Shown: positions 25,201 to 38,148 of the stretch, in pieces | Layout of the letters: each line of letters begins with the position of its first letter | Position numbering within the stretch: the stretch's first letter is position 1 | Origin: Ficedula albicollis | Lineage: Eukaryota > Chordata > Aves > Passeriformes > Muscicapidae | Assembly: GCF_000247815.1 (NCBI RefSeq) | Contig: NC_021677.1 | Location: 45,668,864-45,732,863 of the forward strand | DNA: 64,000 nt | Reading direction: 5' to 3' | Program-made: the position numbers and the translations under genes | The notes under the pieces: generated by a model | What the model saw: only the letters and a program-made list of their open reading frames with translations | The model's database searches: none | Told to the model about the DNA's origin: nothing

Positions 25201-28200
25201 TTGGAGCCTTTTCTAAGAGCTAAAAAAGATGATTAAGGGAGGCAAGAATCATCAAGTTTGATCAATGTAAGGGAAAGAATACTAGGGAAAAGCATGAAAA
25301 GCAGGGTTCAGGAAGCAATGAAAAGACTTCATTACATTTCTATGTGAATAGCAGAACCTTATAACTCTTTCCTTTGTACAAGGTAATCAAGTGAATGTTG
25401 CAGAGTATATATGCAAAAATTATCACTGCCTGGTTATGTCAGATTCAGATCTTTAAGACCACCTGATGGCAGTTCTCATTCAGTACAGAGGGTACACAAG
25501 TCTAAAACTGTACATGCAAACCATTTTTATCATTAATATTAGCTATACACATGCCTTACAGTGAAAGAGTATGGAAGTATACAGGGATAAAACCAGACAG
25601 TTTCTCTGGAAATTATACTGGGTATCTGTACATGCTCTACTCTAATACATAGAAATGTTGCTTGCAATTATCTCTGTAGACTCTAACCTCCACTGGCCAG
25701 CAGTGTGGTGGGCTAATCTGGTGAGATAAAGGGAATTCCCCATGAGGAGTAGCAATACACCTAATTTATTGCTTTCTATACTCATTCATATTCTTAAGGA
25801 GTGCCAAACTTTTCAATTTCCTCATGAAGAAGTATTTCCAGTTCCTAATAAATTTCATCACCAGTCCCTTGATTCTTACAATTTCCCGTGCCAGGTGGAA
25901 TAAAATATGGGCACAGCACACAGTCACTGGATAAATCTGTTAATGGAGTGAGGACATAAACTGTACCAAATGCTTAACCATAGCTACAGAATCTAAGTAA
26001 GCTAGAAAAATATTTCTGCTAATGAACCTCATAGATGAAACTGCAGATGAAAATGCTTTGATCACCATTATTAACTACAGAGATTGTGTCACTTAAAGTT
26101 AACCTCTGCCAATTGTCTAAACCAGCTACATAAGATGCCATTAATATGGATTTGAAAAGTGCGGCTGAGCTAAACTGTCAGCATATGTTGTTGTGAACAG
26201 GGGTAACAGAATTCAATTAATCTTTTAAAGGAAGGAAATCATAATTAGTAAAGTTGCAATATCATGTCATGGTATTGACTATTGTCTAAACCTAGGGAAA
26301 TCTTGCTATCCTTTTGTAATCCCCTTGAGACCATTCAGCAACAGGTTTTTAACACTTCTTCTGTGAAAGATGGCATAATATGAAGTAAGAAAGAGCTGGA
26401 AGCAGCTGGAATCACCACCTATCCACAGTACCTTTGACTTGTCACTGTATATATCCATTATTAGAATGAATATTCCATAACCAACATTTAGTGTTATTAA
26501 AGCTCGCAATCCAGCAATGTTTAATTTTTTTTTTCTTTTTTTACTGTTTTTAGGTTCTGATTCTTCTCTTTGTCAATATCACCAAGAATTCATTGTCCTC
26601 TCACTAGCCATTTGACAATGTGTAAAAATATTGCTATGTAATTATGTATTTGTACCCAAATTCTCTGAAGTTTTCTTTAAGAAAACACTTCTATCCAAAA
26701 GATTTTTTTTGGTGAATAAAATATTGTGTTTTGCACTACACAGAGAAGGCTAGAAAATGCATGCTGTGATTGGTACATGTAGGAGAGCTAGTGCCCTGGT
26801 GTAGAGAATGTGTTTTGCAAACAGGGGTCATATAACACAGTCCATGTACATCTTTGGTTTGTGCTTCCACTAACTTTTTTGCATATCATTACCATGCACA
26901 GGATGCTGCTGGCAAACTGCACAACCAATATAATTTGTATTCCCAGAGAAATTGCTCAAGCAGGCTCACAAACAGTGACAAACACTAAGAACAAATATCA
27001 TTATCCAGCATTCTGGTCCCAAATGGTGCTCATAGATCTTGAACTGGCAGGTTTTTACTGTATGAGTCAAGAATCCCACGACAGAGAAAGGCTAAGCATC
27101 AGGAGTATTAAACTAATTGCTGACATTCTGCACTTGTAAGCAAAAGAGAGCAATCAATATTCATACTTAAAATCTTTCTGGCTTGTACAGACAACTTTTG
27201 CAGATTGTTTCTGCAATTATATACAGTGACTTCACATATATTTACTGTATGTTAAATGCACATATGAAGCAAGTGTATGCTTCCAAATGTACAACATAAT
27301 GTTCATACAGTTAAATCTTACTGCCCTGGAACAAGGATACTGATTTTGCAAATTTTGACATCAGCTGACAGGAGCTAATGTACCCCTAAAGCCTGATGCA
27401 TTTTTCCAAACAATTATTTAAAGACATTACCTATGGGCTTCCTGCTTTACACTAGGAACAAAAGTAAACCTAATAGGTGGGCAGGGACCCTGGATCCATG
27501 CATTTCTAATAAATGTCTAAAATCACTTCTTATTAAATCTAAAGTACCTTTGCTAAGATAATTGCCACATCTTCCCGGCAGCCAATTCACGTGGGGCAAA
27601 GTGGGGCATTTGGCAGCCCTTGATCTGCATGACAGCAGAGCTATTGGCCATGACTGCATGTTGACACTGCTAGCTGTTGAATGTGCTCAGGTCTCCAAAC
27701 CAAACACCAGCATCTGCATTTGGCCACACTGGAATTGTCTATAGGCAAATAGTCAGCTCTTGCAGGACATAGTATGCAAGCTAAGAGTCTTAATCAGATG
27801 ACAGGGAAATACAGATCTGCTTTAGAAGTCAGGCAGAGATAAGTAACTGAAATAAGTGGAAGAGGCATTCATGGCCTTTGCCTTTTACTGATTGTCCTTA
27901 GCCCACTTGGATTTAAAAGTAACCAAACAGGTCCCAGGATCCAATTAACACGACTGACATCACAGCCTCCCATCAGACTACAGGCTAGATTAGAGCTTGA
28001 ATATATAACATGGAGTTCTAAAATACTATTTTTTAAAAAGCACACAATCATTTGCTAAGAACTCTAAACTTTCAATGCTGTCTGTATAAGCAGAGTGATG
28101 TCCAAGCTGTTCACTGAAGGGCTACACATTTAAAAAAAAAATAAAAATCTAAATTGCTATCTGTGTGCAACTGGGCCAAAAAATGTAAATATGCACGATT

Positions 28201-30620
28201 CACATACTGAAGAAGAAGCAAAACTTCGAGTCTCATTGAAACCTTCACTGACCTTCCCTTTCCCAACATTTCAGTCAACTGTCTCATGAATAGTACTGCT
28301 TATCTTTCTCAAACTTTCCCCTTCTGCTCTCTACCAGATTGACCTTCACTACTTTCAAACCACATCAGCCAAAAAGAGTCAAGTTAACTTGTGATGAGAC
28401 TGAACTTTGACTGAATGGAAACCTATTTGAGTGCTTTGCATCTGATGTCAGTAAAAGCACTCAGTATCTCAAGAACCTGGTTCACAGACCCCTAGAGTCC
28501 AAATGTACACAGCACCTTTACATAAGCACAAGAAACTTATGTGAGACCTGCAACTGAAGACCTATAACCAATAGCATTGACCCAGGAAACTTGATTTTCC
28601 AGGCAGGGAATCTTCTTGTGTCTTTTCTAAGGGATTTCATCATCATCTACTTCAAGTGAGAACAGTCATTGGACTTATTCCTTGATAAGGATGCCTAAGG
28701 TATGGCAAAATCTTTTATTCCACTCATGCATACTAATAACCAAATACCCAGCTAAGTGGCATTAACCTAGCTCAAGTAACATTAAGAAACAAATGTAACA
28801 CTACCAAAGCAATGGATGAAATCCCCTTAAAGCCCATAAGGATAAAATTTCTTCATTATAAAGATGCCATTCATGCCTTTGTACTTTGTGGATCAATGGC
28901 ACTAGGATGTATAAAAGAATAGCTTCAGTTTTCTGGTTTTTTTGCATTTTAGATCCAGGATTGATGGAATTAAAAGTGAAGTTTAGCCAGAGAAAAGCTG
29001 TAGAAATATTTGTAGAACATACATATAGCCATGTCCTATGGGTTCCTTAAATCCCCTATAATCCATGTAACCATATCTACACCATATGTATGTCCTATGG
29101 GTTCCTTAAATCCCCTATAATGCATGTAACCATATCCATACCATATGAATTAGAGAAAATCTGAGTGCATTGCAGAATGGTGTGCTGGTCTTGGCCAAAG
29201 GACTACATCTGCTTTTCCCATGAAAACACAGTTAATTTACCAAAACTTGGATTTTGGGGGAGGATTTGCATTTCAGCTAAATCAATCATCAATCTGTGCA
29301 TTGCTGCAGGGTGACAGAGCATTTTAAATGAAGGTCATGGTGCATACTAGACTGATTATAAACGCAGTCCAATTCCCAAACTAAAAGAGACTGAAAAGTT
29401 CTTGGCCTTTAATTTAAATACAACTCTTAGGATGTTACCAATACATAAGCCATGAGTTATTGACACTTAATTCTATCAGATGTGATTGATGGGCCTCTCC
29501 TCTGGGAGGGATGGGAAACCTGGCAGAGATAGGTTTTACACTCCAGACTCATTGCAGAACCCTCTTCAGCCATAAAAAGTGCACATAAAACATTGACACG
29601 TAAGACAATAAAAATATAACTTGTTCATCACCACTTCTGCCACATGCACAGATATGACACCAGGGCGTTCAACCATAGCAACATTAGACAATCATTATGT
29701 TCAACCTAAGCTACCGGGAATAATGCAGGACTCAGCTGATAACCTGCACATGATGTGGAAGAATGCATTTAAAATATGATGTTACATGTTCTGATTATTT
29801 TACTGGTTGGAGAGGGAGGACAGATATTTGGTTTTCCTTTGATTTGGAAAAACTTTTTTTCATTAAAATAATGTGTTCAAAATAGTGGTAGAGACTTGTT
29901 CTTTATTACTTGTACATCACTTTCTCTTTATAGGCCCCTATATTTAGCTGCTTGTTATTTTCCCAGCCTGTGAGAATTTGAGCTGAATTTTCATGCTAAG
30001 AAAGATTGAAATTATAAAGTTTTATTTTTCTGTTTCTTGTTTTTAAACAATATTTACTTATGTGTGTAGAGAGATTCTTTTAAAGGCAAAAATCCCTAGA
30101 TAATAGTTTTTTCATGGCACAAAGATATAAATATTTTGAAACCCTCCAGCACTCATGTTTTGGAGCAAGATCTTTGAATTTGACTTGTGGCTGCCATATA
30201 TGTCAGGGATTGGATAGCACTTCCAAATGCCATGAAATTCAATCCCTCCTTCAAAGGAGGGCAAATTTAGGGCACTCTACTAGCCACTCTACTGCAAGCA
30301 GCCTTATCTAGTTGAGTTGTAATTACTTTGTGATAGGCATCAGAAAATGTGAAGGGGGAAAAATAGCAAGAAAGAATTGAAATGCCAAGTTTCAAAATCT
30401 GTAATTGTTGTTCACCTACTCTGGAAACCCAGTGGGACAGTTACTTTGTACGACAAAGAGTAAGAACATAGAGACTATGGATCATTTATGACAAGGCAAG
30501 AAATGACAAGCTTAAATTCTACAAAAAGAGGGAATTCAGTAACATTAAAGATTCAAACATTGGGAAAATGTCTGAAGAATGTTACAGAATAACCATCAGA
30601 AAGGAAAAGAGGCTGTTATA
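22253..30620. other. Long non-coding stretch, no gene seen
   Basis: About 8.4 kb of unique AT-rich DNA with no recognised exon or transposon. Slightly GC-richer islets occur at about 24500-24700 and 27560-27760, but neither matches a family I can name. A 59-bp tandem pair lies at 29031. Confidence 0.6.
29031..29148. repeat. 59-bp tandem duplication, two copies
   Basis: Units 29031-29089 and 29090-29148 share the core ATGTCCTATGGGTTCC and differ at about four positions. Confidence 0.9.
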
Positions 30621-30905
30621 ATCGTACAATCACGGAATGATTTAGGAAAAGACCTCAAATGCCTTCATCAACGTAACACTGTCACATGCATCACTAAACC
30701 ATGTCCCCAGCTGCCACACCTATACCTCTTTCAAATACCTCCAGGGATTGTAACTGAAACACTTCCCTGTTCATCTGTTCCAATGCTTTGCACACTTCCT
30801 GTGAAGAAAATTTTTGTGTTAAGAAAAATGTAGAGAAACATCTATCAGCAATAGTTGTGAAGTATTGCAATGTCCTTTCAAGATCTTTTGTAACCCTATT
30901 TTCTT
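30621..30905 (-). mobile_element. CR1 LINE fragment (3' end), diverged
   Basis: The antisense CR1 order is visible: ATCACGGAATGATT, then ACTAAACCATGTCCCCAGC, then AAATACCTCCAGGGATTG, then GTTCCAATGCTTTGCAC and a GAAGAAAATTTTTGTG block. This copy is among the more diverged in the window, so an older insertion. Confidence 0.85.
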
Positions 30906-32599
30906 TCTGAAACCACAATTAAGATTTTTCTGTCTTATTTATAATTTGGTAGTTCAGAGGAACATATTTCAAGTATTCTTTCAAAGTGTTTTCTGTCCTT
31001 ATGGACATCATTAGGGTCTCTCAGAAACTATATAAATTATAATCTGGTAAAGTTACAGATTGCAAAAATTCAGGAAGGGTGAAGAACTAATAGAGATCAA
31101 ATCACATTTATAATATTAGCTTCAGGTTTTAATGAGGAAAATCATTTAATTAGGAGTAGATTGTAAGCAGTAGAGATGACACTTGCAGGAGAAAAGCTGC
31201 AGTTATCAGTGTCACTTGAAAGATGTAGATCTCTGGAATGAGGCTGAAAGAGACAATAAAAATTGTAAAATTTATCACCAAGACCAAGGTTGAAAAAGTG
31301 AGCTCACCTGGAGAATGCAGTAACATGTCTGCTTATTCCAACTGCCGGGAGTTTGGCTGGACACATACCACAAAAGTTAAAATGGTAAGAGATTTTTCCA
31401 AGAGCTGAAATAAGGGAACATGTTGGTTTGGTATTACAGGTTTCTTATTGAAAGATTTTTGTGCTTTCTACTTTGAGTTGCTCAGCTGCTCTTCACCAGA
31501 GTCACTTACCTGTTCAGGATGAAATGTTGAGAGCCTCTGAGGAGCTGCCAGCCTGCTCTCCTGCTTTCTGTCTCATGCTCTCTCCCTCTCTTGCTCTCTC
31601 CCATGATTTTCATCTCCACTTTCTGAAGCAATTGTGTAATCAGGGTTGTACATACCTGTGTGTGACTGAAATCCTTCTTACACCAGAAACAATTGTAGCA
31701 ATAAAAATAACACTTAAGTTCCAGTTAGTTGCTATTGAAAGAGGAAAGCTTTGCCCTGAGATTGCTCTTCAGGGTCAGACTTTTTTTGTCACTGAGAATT
31801 TGCACAGCTGGAAAGACCACAGTCATGCTGTGAAAAGTAACTCAGTGCCTTCACAATACATGGGTGGATTGTCCACAAAATCAGCAATTCAGGGCTGGGG
31901 GACTTAGGTCAAAGTGATTCATGAAAGAGCATGCACAAGTGAGAAGACACCTAAACAGATAGGTATGAAGGGCTAGAGGCCATCTCTGGTCCACTTTTTT
32001 GTAGATAGAATATCTCAATGAAATTATATTCTATCACCATTTTGGTTTTTGACACTAATTCCACTAATTCATAAGTCCCAGAGAATGGATACAGCATCAA
32101 GACCTAAGGAGAGCAACAAATCAGTTGACAGAAAGAGGATGGAAGAGAACACATACTATAGCTTTCAAAAGGTAATGCTCTTCTGGTGAGCTTAATAATC
32201 ACTTGAGTTTATCACTGCAATTAAATTCATGTTTTCTTAACTGTAGAAGCCAAAACCAATCCACATCCTAGGCCTTAATCAGAAATTACCCACCTAGAGC
32301 AAATTACCAGTGCTTCTGTATTCACTTTAAACATTTCTGGAAGACAGACTTTTAGCTGACATCACTTTTTTCTATTTTAAAGCCACACCAAATCATAGGG
32401 ATCAAACCATTGTCTTAAGCTCTTCATTTTGACCATGAATGGAATATATTACTGAATCAATGGCCATGTCTCCTGAAATACTGCAACCTAGCTTTGGGAG
32501 TGGGGATCTGGGGCATGTTTTCCTGGGCTGGATGAGGGTTTTATTTCTTTGTTGGTTTGTGTGCTGCCTCTTTAAACACAGTTTTGCTCGACAGCTGAT
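30906..32599. other. Non-coding DNA, no gene seen
   Basis: Unique sequence. It includes a 148-codon plus-strand open frame (31461-31907) with no recognisable domain, no preceding promoter and no splice context. I do not treat it as a gene. Confidence 0.6.
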
Positions 32600-33143
32600 G
32601 TAGTGATGAAGTCTGGCTGGATTGGAGTTAGCTCATTTCATAACAGCCCATATGTTGGTATGTTTTGGACTTGTGAATAAGTGTTGATGACATACAAATA
32701 TGTTAGCTATTGCTGAACAGTTCTTACACAAGGACAATTATTTCTCTGACCAAGTTTGTTACTCTGACCCCTCAGTGAGTAGGCAGGATGTGGACAAGAG
32801 TTTGGGAAGGGACAACCAAAAGCCAGAGTACCTGACCCAAACTGACCAAAGGGGTACACTCTACCATGTAATGTTATTCTCAAGAACAGAAGCTGTGGAT
32901 GTAGCTTGTCCAAAGCAGGCATTGCTCAGACACCATCTGGGCATTGGTCTGGCTTGTGGGGCAAGAGAAATGATTGCCTTTTTTTCACTTTTCTCTTTCT
33001 TTCATTAATTACACTGTCTTTATCTCAGCCTGTGAGTTGTTTCTCACTTTCAGTCATCTGATTTTCTTCCCAGCCCCACTGGAGAAGGGAGTGAACAAGC
33101 ATCTGGGCAGCTGCAAGTTTCTGACCAAGGTAAACACACCACA
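32600..33143 (+). mobile_element. Solo ERVL-type LTR, old copy
   Basis: The order of blocks matches a bird ERVL-type LTR. It starts with TGGCTGGATTGGAGTTAG and passes through a TTAGCTATTGCTGAACAG block. The landmark GACCCAAACTGACCAAAGG is at about 32833. A TCTTTATCTCAGCCTGTGAG block and a GGAGTGAACAAGC-type 3' end follow. It shares this landmark and order with the better-preserved LTR at 45417. No viral coding sequence adjoins it, so it is a solo LTR. Its substitution load is much higher than that of the 45-kb copy. Ends are approximate. Confidence 0.8.
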
Positions 33144-33974
33144 AATGGCATTCAAGCAATGTCAGTGTTTTTGACAAAACATGGATTACTTCTGTAACAG
33201 AGAGCTCAGTGTATATTATGCTACCTGTTTATCTCTTGTCCTTTTCACATAGGATGGCAACAGTAGGCAAGGCTTAGCCTAAGGACTCCTTGGAAGATAA
33301 ACAGTTTTCTTGCTTCTGTAGAATCATACACAATGATGTTTGAAGATATAACTGGACAACAAAATAGCAAAAATAACTGGCCTTTAACAAACATTGCTCA
33401 AGGGGGCTGCCTTCCCCAACAGAGGTCTTGTGAGTTAGAAATTCGTGGGTGTTCCTCCCCAGAACTGGACAACTTCATGTGTTTCTCACAGAGACACCCT
33501 CGTACTAGAGCACAAGTTTGAATTTTCAAGTATTTCCCTTCCAGCAATTAACTGATCCTGATGTGGTTAAAAGTTTTCTGAATACTGTGTGAGAGAACTG
33601 GACAATGTGTTCCGTTCTGATGTGCAAATTACTCTTCCTAGTACAATTATATAAAACTATCTCTGATATGATCAAAAACACTGCTATGAAAGCTTTTCCT
33701 TGATTTTAGCTTAAAATGTGAGAATGAGATCCTGAAAGATGCAGTGAATAGAATTCAAATAGCAAAAAAATGATGGTAAATAAATGAGAACAGCTGCCAC
33801 TATTTAAAACTCTAAGAGCACATTTATGGCAAACAAGATTGCTTTTTAAAACTGTCAATTTTAGCAGGGTAGAAAGTAATGTTTGTTCTAGTTCATTTCA
33901 GAGTTTTTCATATCTAATAAATGTCTTGGCCATAAAAATTACTATTGAAACTCTACAGCTAACAGCCTGACTAT

Positions 33975-34260
33975 CAAACAATAAGGCTACTTAAAAAGTT
34001 ATTTATCAACATAAATGATTTTGCATAAACTAGACATTTTTATGCAGAAAATGATGAAGTAATAGGCTACTGATTTTTATAGTGTAATACCCTGTAACTA
34101 ATGGGTTTTTCTGAAAAATCATTTCACATTTCTAACAATTTTAGGCGGGAGCTAATGATTTTATTTGACAAATGGTTATGCAAAATAGAATGATTTTGTG
34201 CAGTTAATGGCTTCATACAACTAATGAGTGAATACCACTCCTACAATTTTAGTGCACATT
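33975..34260. promoter_or_regulatory. Candidate conserved non-coding enhancer (TAATGR/octamer cluster)
   Basis: Four YTAATGR homeodomain-type cores lie at 34098, 34152, 34204 and 34221. An octamer-like ATTTTGCATAA (34018-34028) recurs in exact reverse complement at 34176-34186. The word AATA(A)GGCTACT occurs at 33981 and 34061. The text has few simple repeats and no transposon signature. Such clustering is typical of developmental enhancers. AT-rich DNA produces these cores by chance, so only conservation data could establish the call. Confidence 0.3.
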
Positions 34261-36495
34261 ACTTTCATAGTGATCATTCATCCCAAAGATATTTTATGCC
34301 TTTTGTAAAATTTATTGTGTGCTAGTCCTTTGAAGGATGTATTTCCATATGCTTCTCTTGGTTTTCTGCATACTAATGAATTTCCAATATGGTTATCACA
34401 TAATAAAGAGTATACCATGAAATTCATTATAAAACTACTTTCCTTTCATGTTGATTTTATATTGATGGTCCTCTTAATTCACCTTACTGAGTTTTGTTAA
34501 ATTAATATAAGATTCTGAACTAGCCCTCTGCTTGTAATCTCTTTAGTATGCCATTCTCTGTTCATTTGAGTTTTCCTAATTTCATTTTTATTTAGAATAA
34601 AAATTTTAGAATCTCCTTCTCTGGCTTCAAAAATACTAATAGAATGATTTATGATGTCCATGTATGTGCCAAGGTGCAAACACTTTTCTGTAGCTAACCA
34701 CATCAACTTTAAGATTCCTTCAGTGCTTGGAAACCACTAAATATGCTCTAAAATCTCATAAATGTACTGAGAAAAAATTTTGCAAGACTTTTTCCAGTAA
34801 AACACGTGACCAAAAAAGTGCAAAAGGATGTCACTTTAACATAATGAAAAAAAAAAACCCACAAAGAAAATGTGTGATTCCACCCACAACTTCTTGGTAG
34901 GCTCCTTAGTTTAACCAGCCAGCAAGAAGGTGATATAATGCTCAGACACTGTCACCAGGAAGAAGCTGGAAGGAGCTAGTTCCTCTATTTCCTCTATGAC
35001 AGCTGTCAGCAAACTTCCTCTGAGACCTCACAAGCCACTGCGATATTGCTGAGCTTTTATAACCCTCATGATGGCCCGGGCAGATGAGACAAAGGAGTCA
35101 GGCTTAAATGACCTCATCAACAGGTTTTGACTAAATTCTCTGCTAAGCAAGTAAATCTGGAGCCTTTTCTCCCCAGCACTGACTTTCTGACTGTCCTAGC
35201 ATACCTTCTTGTCTCTATCTTCCATTTCCCTTGCACTTTAACAAAGATTTGAACTGACCAGTCTTGTATCTCCTGCAGCTTTCCTCTCAAAAAGATGTGC
35301 CAAGTGAAAACAACAGCTTAAGTAACTTGGTTGAGCACAGGTTTGTCCCATTTCAGACAGAATTTAAAAGTCATGCTTTATACCTGTGACTGCTTAGGAG
35401 TAAAATCTGGAAAAAGTCACTGAGAAAGATAGAAGCTGGTTTTTCTTCTTTTTAATTGCCTTCTATAAGTTTTTGCATTTGCCTTCTTTCTTTGGGAAAA
35501 TGGAGTCCTGCTAAAGTTAGTCAAACATAAAAACAAGAGACCCTTCTAGCCCTCTAAAAGAAATCATTTTTGTTTTCCTCCAAAAAGGATAGCCATTTCT
35601 ATCATAAAAATAGTTTTAAAAATGTAAAAGGGAAAGGAGAGGATAAAAATTTTGGCAGCTACAGAAGATAGATAAGTGATATTTTTAAAGTAAAAGTCTT
35701 TAAAGATTTCCTTTGTTATCTCAAATCTTTTGCCATTTTTGACTGTCTGAGACCTTTCCTTAAACTGAGGTATTTTACACTAGTTATGGTGTCCTCAAGA
35801 GCTGGCCCCAGCTAACATCAATCAACCTATGCTTCTGATGAAGATATTCTTCACCTACCCTTGCAATATCTGCAGTACTTTCATATTCTTTTCTTACAAT
35901 GTAAAGATATATTCTGATCAAGACCTGGGAAACGTTTATATATCCAGATTTGTGCAATTTGGAAGCATTTTCACTGAGCTGTGGGTTTCTGCGGCTAGTT
36001 GGCTTCTAATATCACCCTAACTGGACTCAAGCAAGCCTAGGCATTTCCCACCATACTGCAGCACCCAGAATAGAAATAATTCCTCATAAAGCTCTAGACA
36101 ACAGCACAGATATAGCTTATAGAAGTGGACATTGTTTTCCACCAAGCCCTTTTAGTAATTTAATTGGGCAACTTTTATTTAGTATCGAAAACACTAAAAA
36201 AAATTTGAAAAAATATTTAAATGAAGCTATTTATTCAGTTGCTGTATTTCTCCCTGCTCCTCCCATGCTAATCTGACCTTGAATCATCTCTACTCAGCTA
36301 CAAATATTCACCCACGTTTGTTTTAACTCCTGATAGCTGTGGAAGGAGAAGGATGAACCAAGGAGTAAGCTAAAAATGTACAACAGGAGAATAACAGCTT
36401 CAAAATTTGAACTGCATAGTGCTTCATCTCCCTTTTCAATAGAAAATCTGAACACTTAATGAGCCAAATAACAGAACTTAAATTTCATTGCTAAA

Positions 36496-36531
36496 CAAAA
36501 GCAAAGCAAAGCAAAGCAAACCAAACCAAAC
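36496..36531. repeat. (GCAAA)n / (CCAAA)n microsatellite
   Basis: About four GCAAA units are followed by two CCAAA units, forming a short interrupted pentanucleotide tract. Confidence 0.9.
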
Positions 36532-36673
36532 TTAATAACTGAATTTGAGCTTCACTCATTATTCCTACTTGCAGTAAAATAAGGATTGTGTGAAGTGTAT
36601 TTTATCAGTAGTTACTAGTCCATCCTTAAATGTGCACAAATGAAAATATTTTTCTCTGATTTGTAATAAATAT

Positions 36674-36753
36674 CTTGCTATTTTAGTTGCCTCACTAAAT
36701 ATCACGAGAAACACTTGCTATTTTAGTTGCCTCACTAAATATCACAAGAAACA
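36674..36753. repeat. 40-bp tandem duplication, two copies
   Basis: Units 36674-36713 and 36714-36753 differ at a single position (G versus A in ATCACRAG). Confidence 0.9.
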
Positions 36754-37509
36754 AGTAGTTAGTAGCTCAGTCTACTGCTTTCAATGCCTTTGACATTTGC
36801 CTAACCCGAAGTCAGGCACTGCCACCACCCTCATTAGATTTAGTTACCAGCATGAGGCAACCCTGCATATTCCCTCAGATGAAAATTATGAGATAAACAT
36901 ATAGAGAAGTTTCCAGTTTGTTAGGTGTTGGTTTTCATAGATATTAATATTTTAATACCCCTAATAAAATGTGTTCATTCAACAATGCAGGTAGCTGAGA
37001 ACTATTCATTTCAGAATAACATTTTGTTGTGGAATTTTCTTCTCTGGAAAAAGCTTTTCCCTCTGAAGGTCTCACTTGGTATGATTCCACATGAGATGCC
37101 TGTGTAAGAGTCACATACACAGCCCAGAGGAGATGCACAGAACACTGCAGGAGAAGTCTTTACCTAGGAGAATCCTTCTTTTCATTTCCTCATGTTCTAT
37201 CCCTTGCACTTCATGTATCTTTATTTACGCATCCTGAACCAAAATAAACTGGCAGATGTGCATATATAAATCTTTGGTGGTCTACTCTCCTGAAAGCTCT
37301 TGACAGCATATTTTAATAATTATGCATTATTTATGATTCTAGCTAGTACCAATGGAAACAGAAGTAAAAATACAGAGGCATCTGATCAAATCTGTCAGTC
37401 TTGTCTTAATATAAATTAGCTTTAGCAACTCAAGTATGCTTTTTAAACAATTTACACATTTCATAACAGTGGAAGCCCCATTTTCATCGAATTCATGATG
37501 AACCTCTTA

Positions 37510-37730
37510 TCATAGAATCACAGAATAATAGAATCATAGCATCATAGAATCATAGAATCATAGAATATTTGGATTGGAAGGGACCTTAAAGGTGATTTAC
37601 TTCCAACCCCTCTGCCATGGGAGGGCTGCTACCCGCTAAATTTGGGTTGCTTAGGGCCCTATCTAGCCTGGGCTGGAAGATTTCCAGAGATGGGGCATCC
37701 ACAAATTCTTTGGGCGACCTATTCTAAACT
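37510..37730 (-). mobile_element. CR1 LINE fragment with intact 3' octamer array
   Basis: The copy begins on the plus strand with several CATAGAATCA-type units, the terminal microsatellite of CR1 read antisense. TTGGATTGGAAGGGACCTTA and the GATGGGGCATCCACAAATTC block follow. The preserved terminal array suggests a younger copy than those at 1.2 or 30.6 kb. Confidence 0.93.
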
Positions 37731-38014
37731 GTTGTTTAATCCCAATGTGTCTTGGTGGTGGTGTGTTCTGCTGGTTAAAAGCCAGCTTCAACTTTGTGCT
37801 GGTCAACAGCACCAACAGAACAAACTTCTTGGACTTACCAAATCAAAATACAGATGTTGATTTATTACATGAAATCATGGAATTGCCATAACACTTTTTT
37901 GTGATGATAAATCATGAGTTTGAGATCTCCTATAAATATTAATTGTCATTTAATTTCAGCTGATATGACCATAATGAATCAAGGTTCGACATATGTGGAT
38001 ATCTGGCTGCATAA

Positions 38015-38148
38015 ACAGAAAATAGTAAGCAAGAGGAAGTATCAGAAATATGTTTAAATTCTCCCTCTTTCTGTTTTACTGACAGAAAATAGTAAGCAAG
38101 AGGAAGTATCAGAAATGTGTTTAAATTCTCCCTCCTTCTGTTTTACTA
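38015..38148. repeat. 67-bp tandem duplication, two copies
   Basis: Units 38015-38081 and 38082-38148 share ACAGAAAATAGTAAGCAAG and differ at about three positions. Confidence 0.9.

Larger units (their letters stand above)
33144..37509. other. Non-coding DNA with an enhancer-like motif cluster
   Basis: No gene is recognised. The segment contains the homeodomain/octamer cluster at 33975-34260, a GCAAA-type microsatellite at 36496 and a 40-bp tandem pair at 36674. The rest is unique AT-rich sequence. Confidence 0.6.

Noticed and set aside
31461..31907. 148-codon plus-strand open frame
   Set aside because: No domain, no supporting signals, and a length near the chance expectation for this amount of AT-rich DNA.
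32700..33008. 102-residue plus-strand frame
   Set aside because: It lies entirely within the old ERVL-type LTR, which is non-coding.
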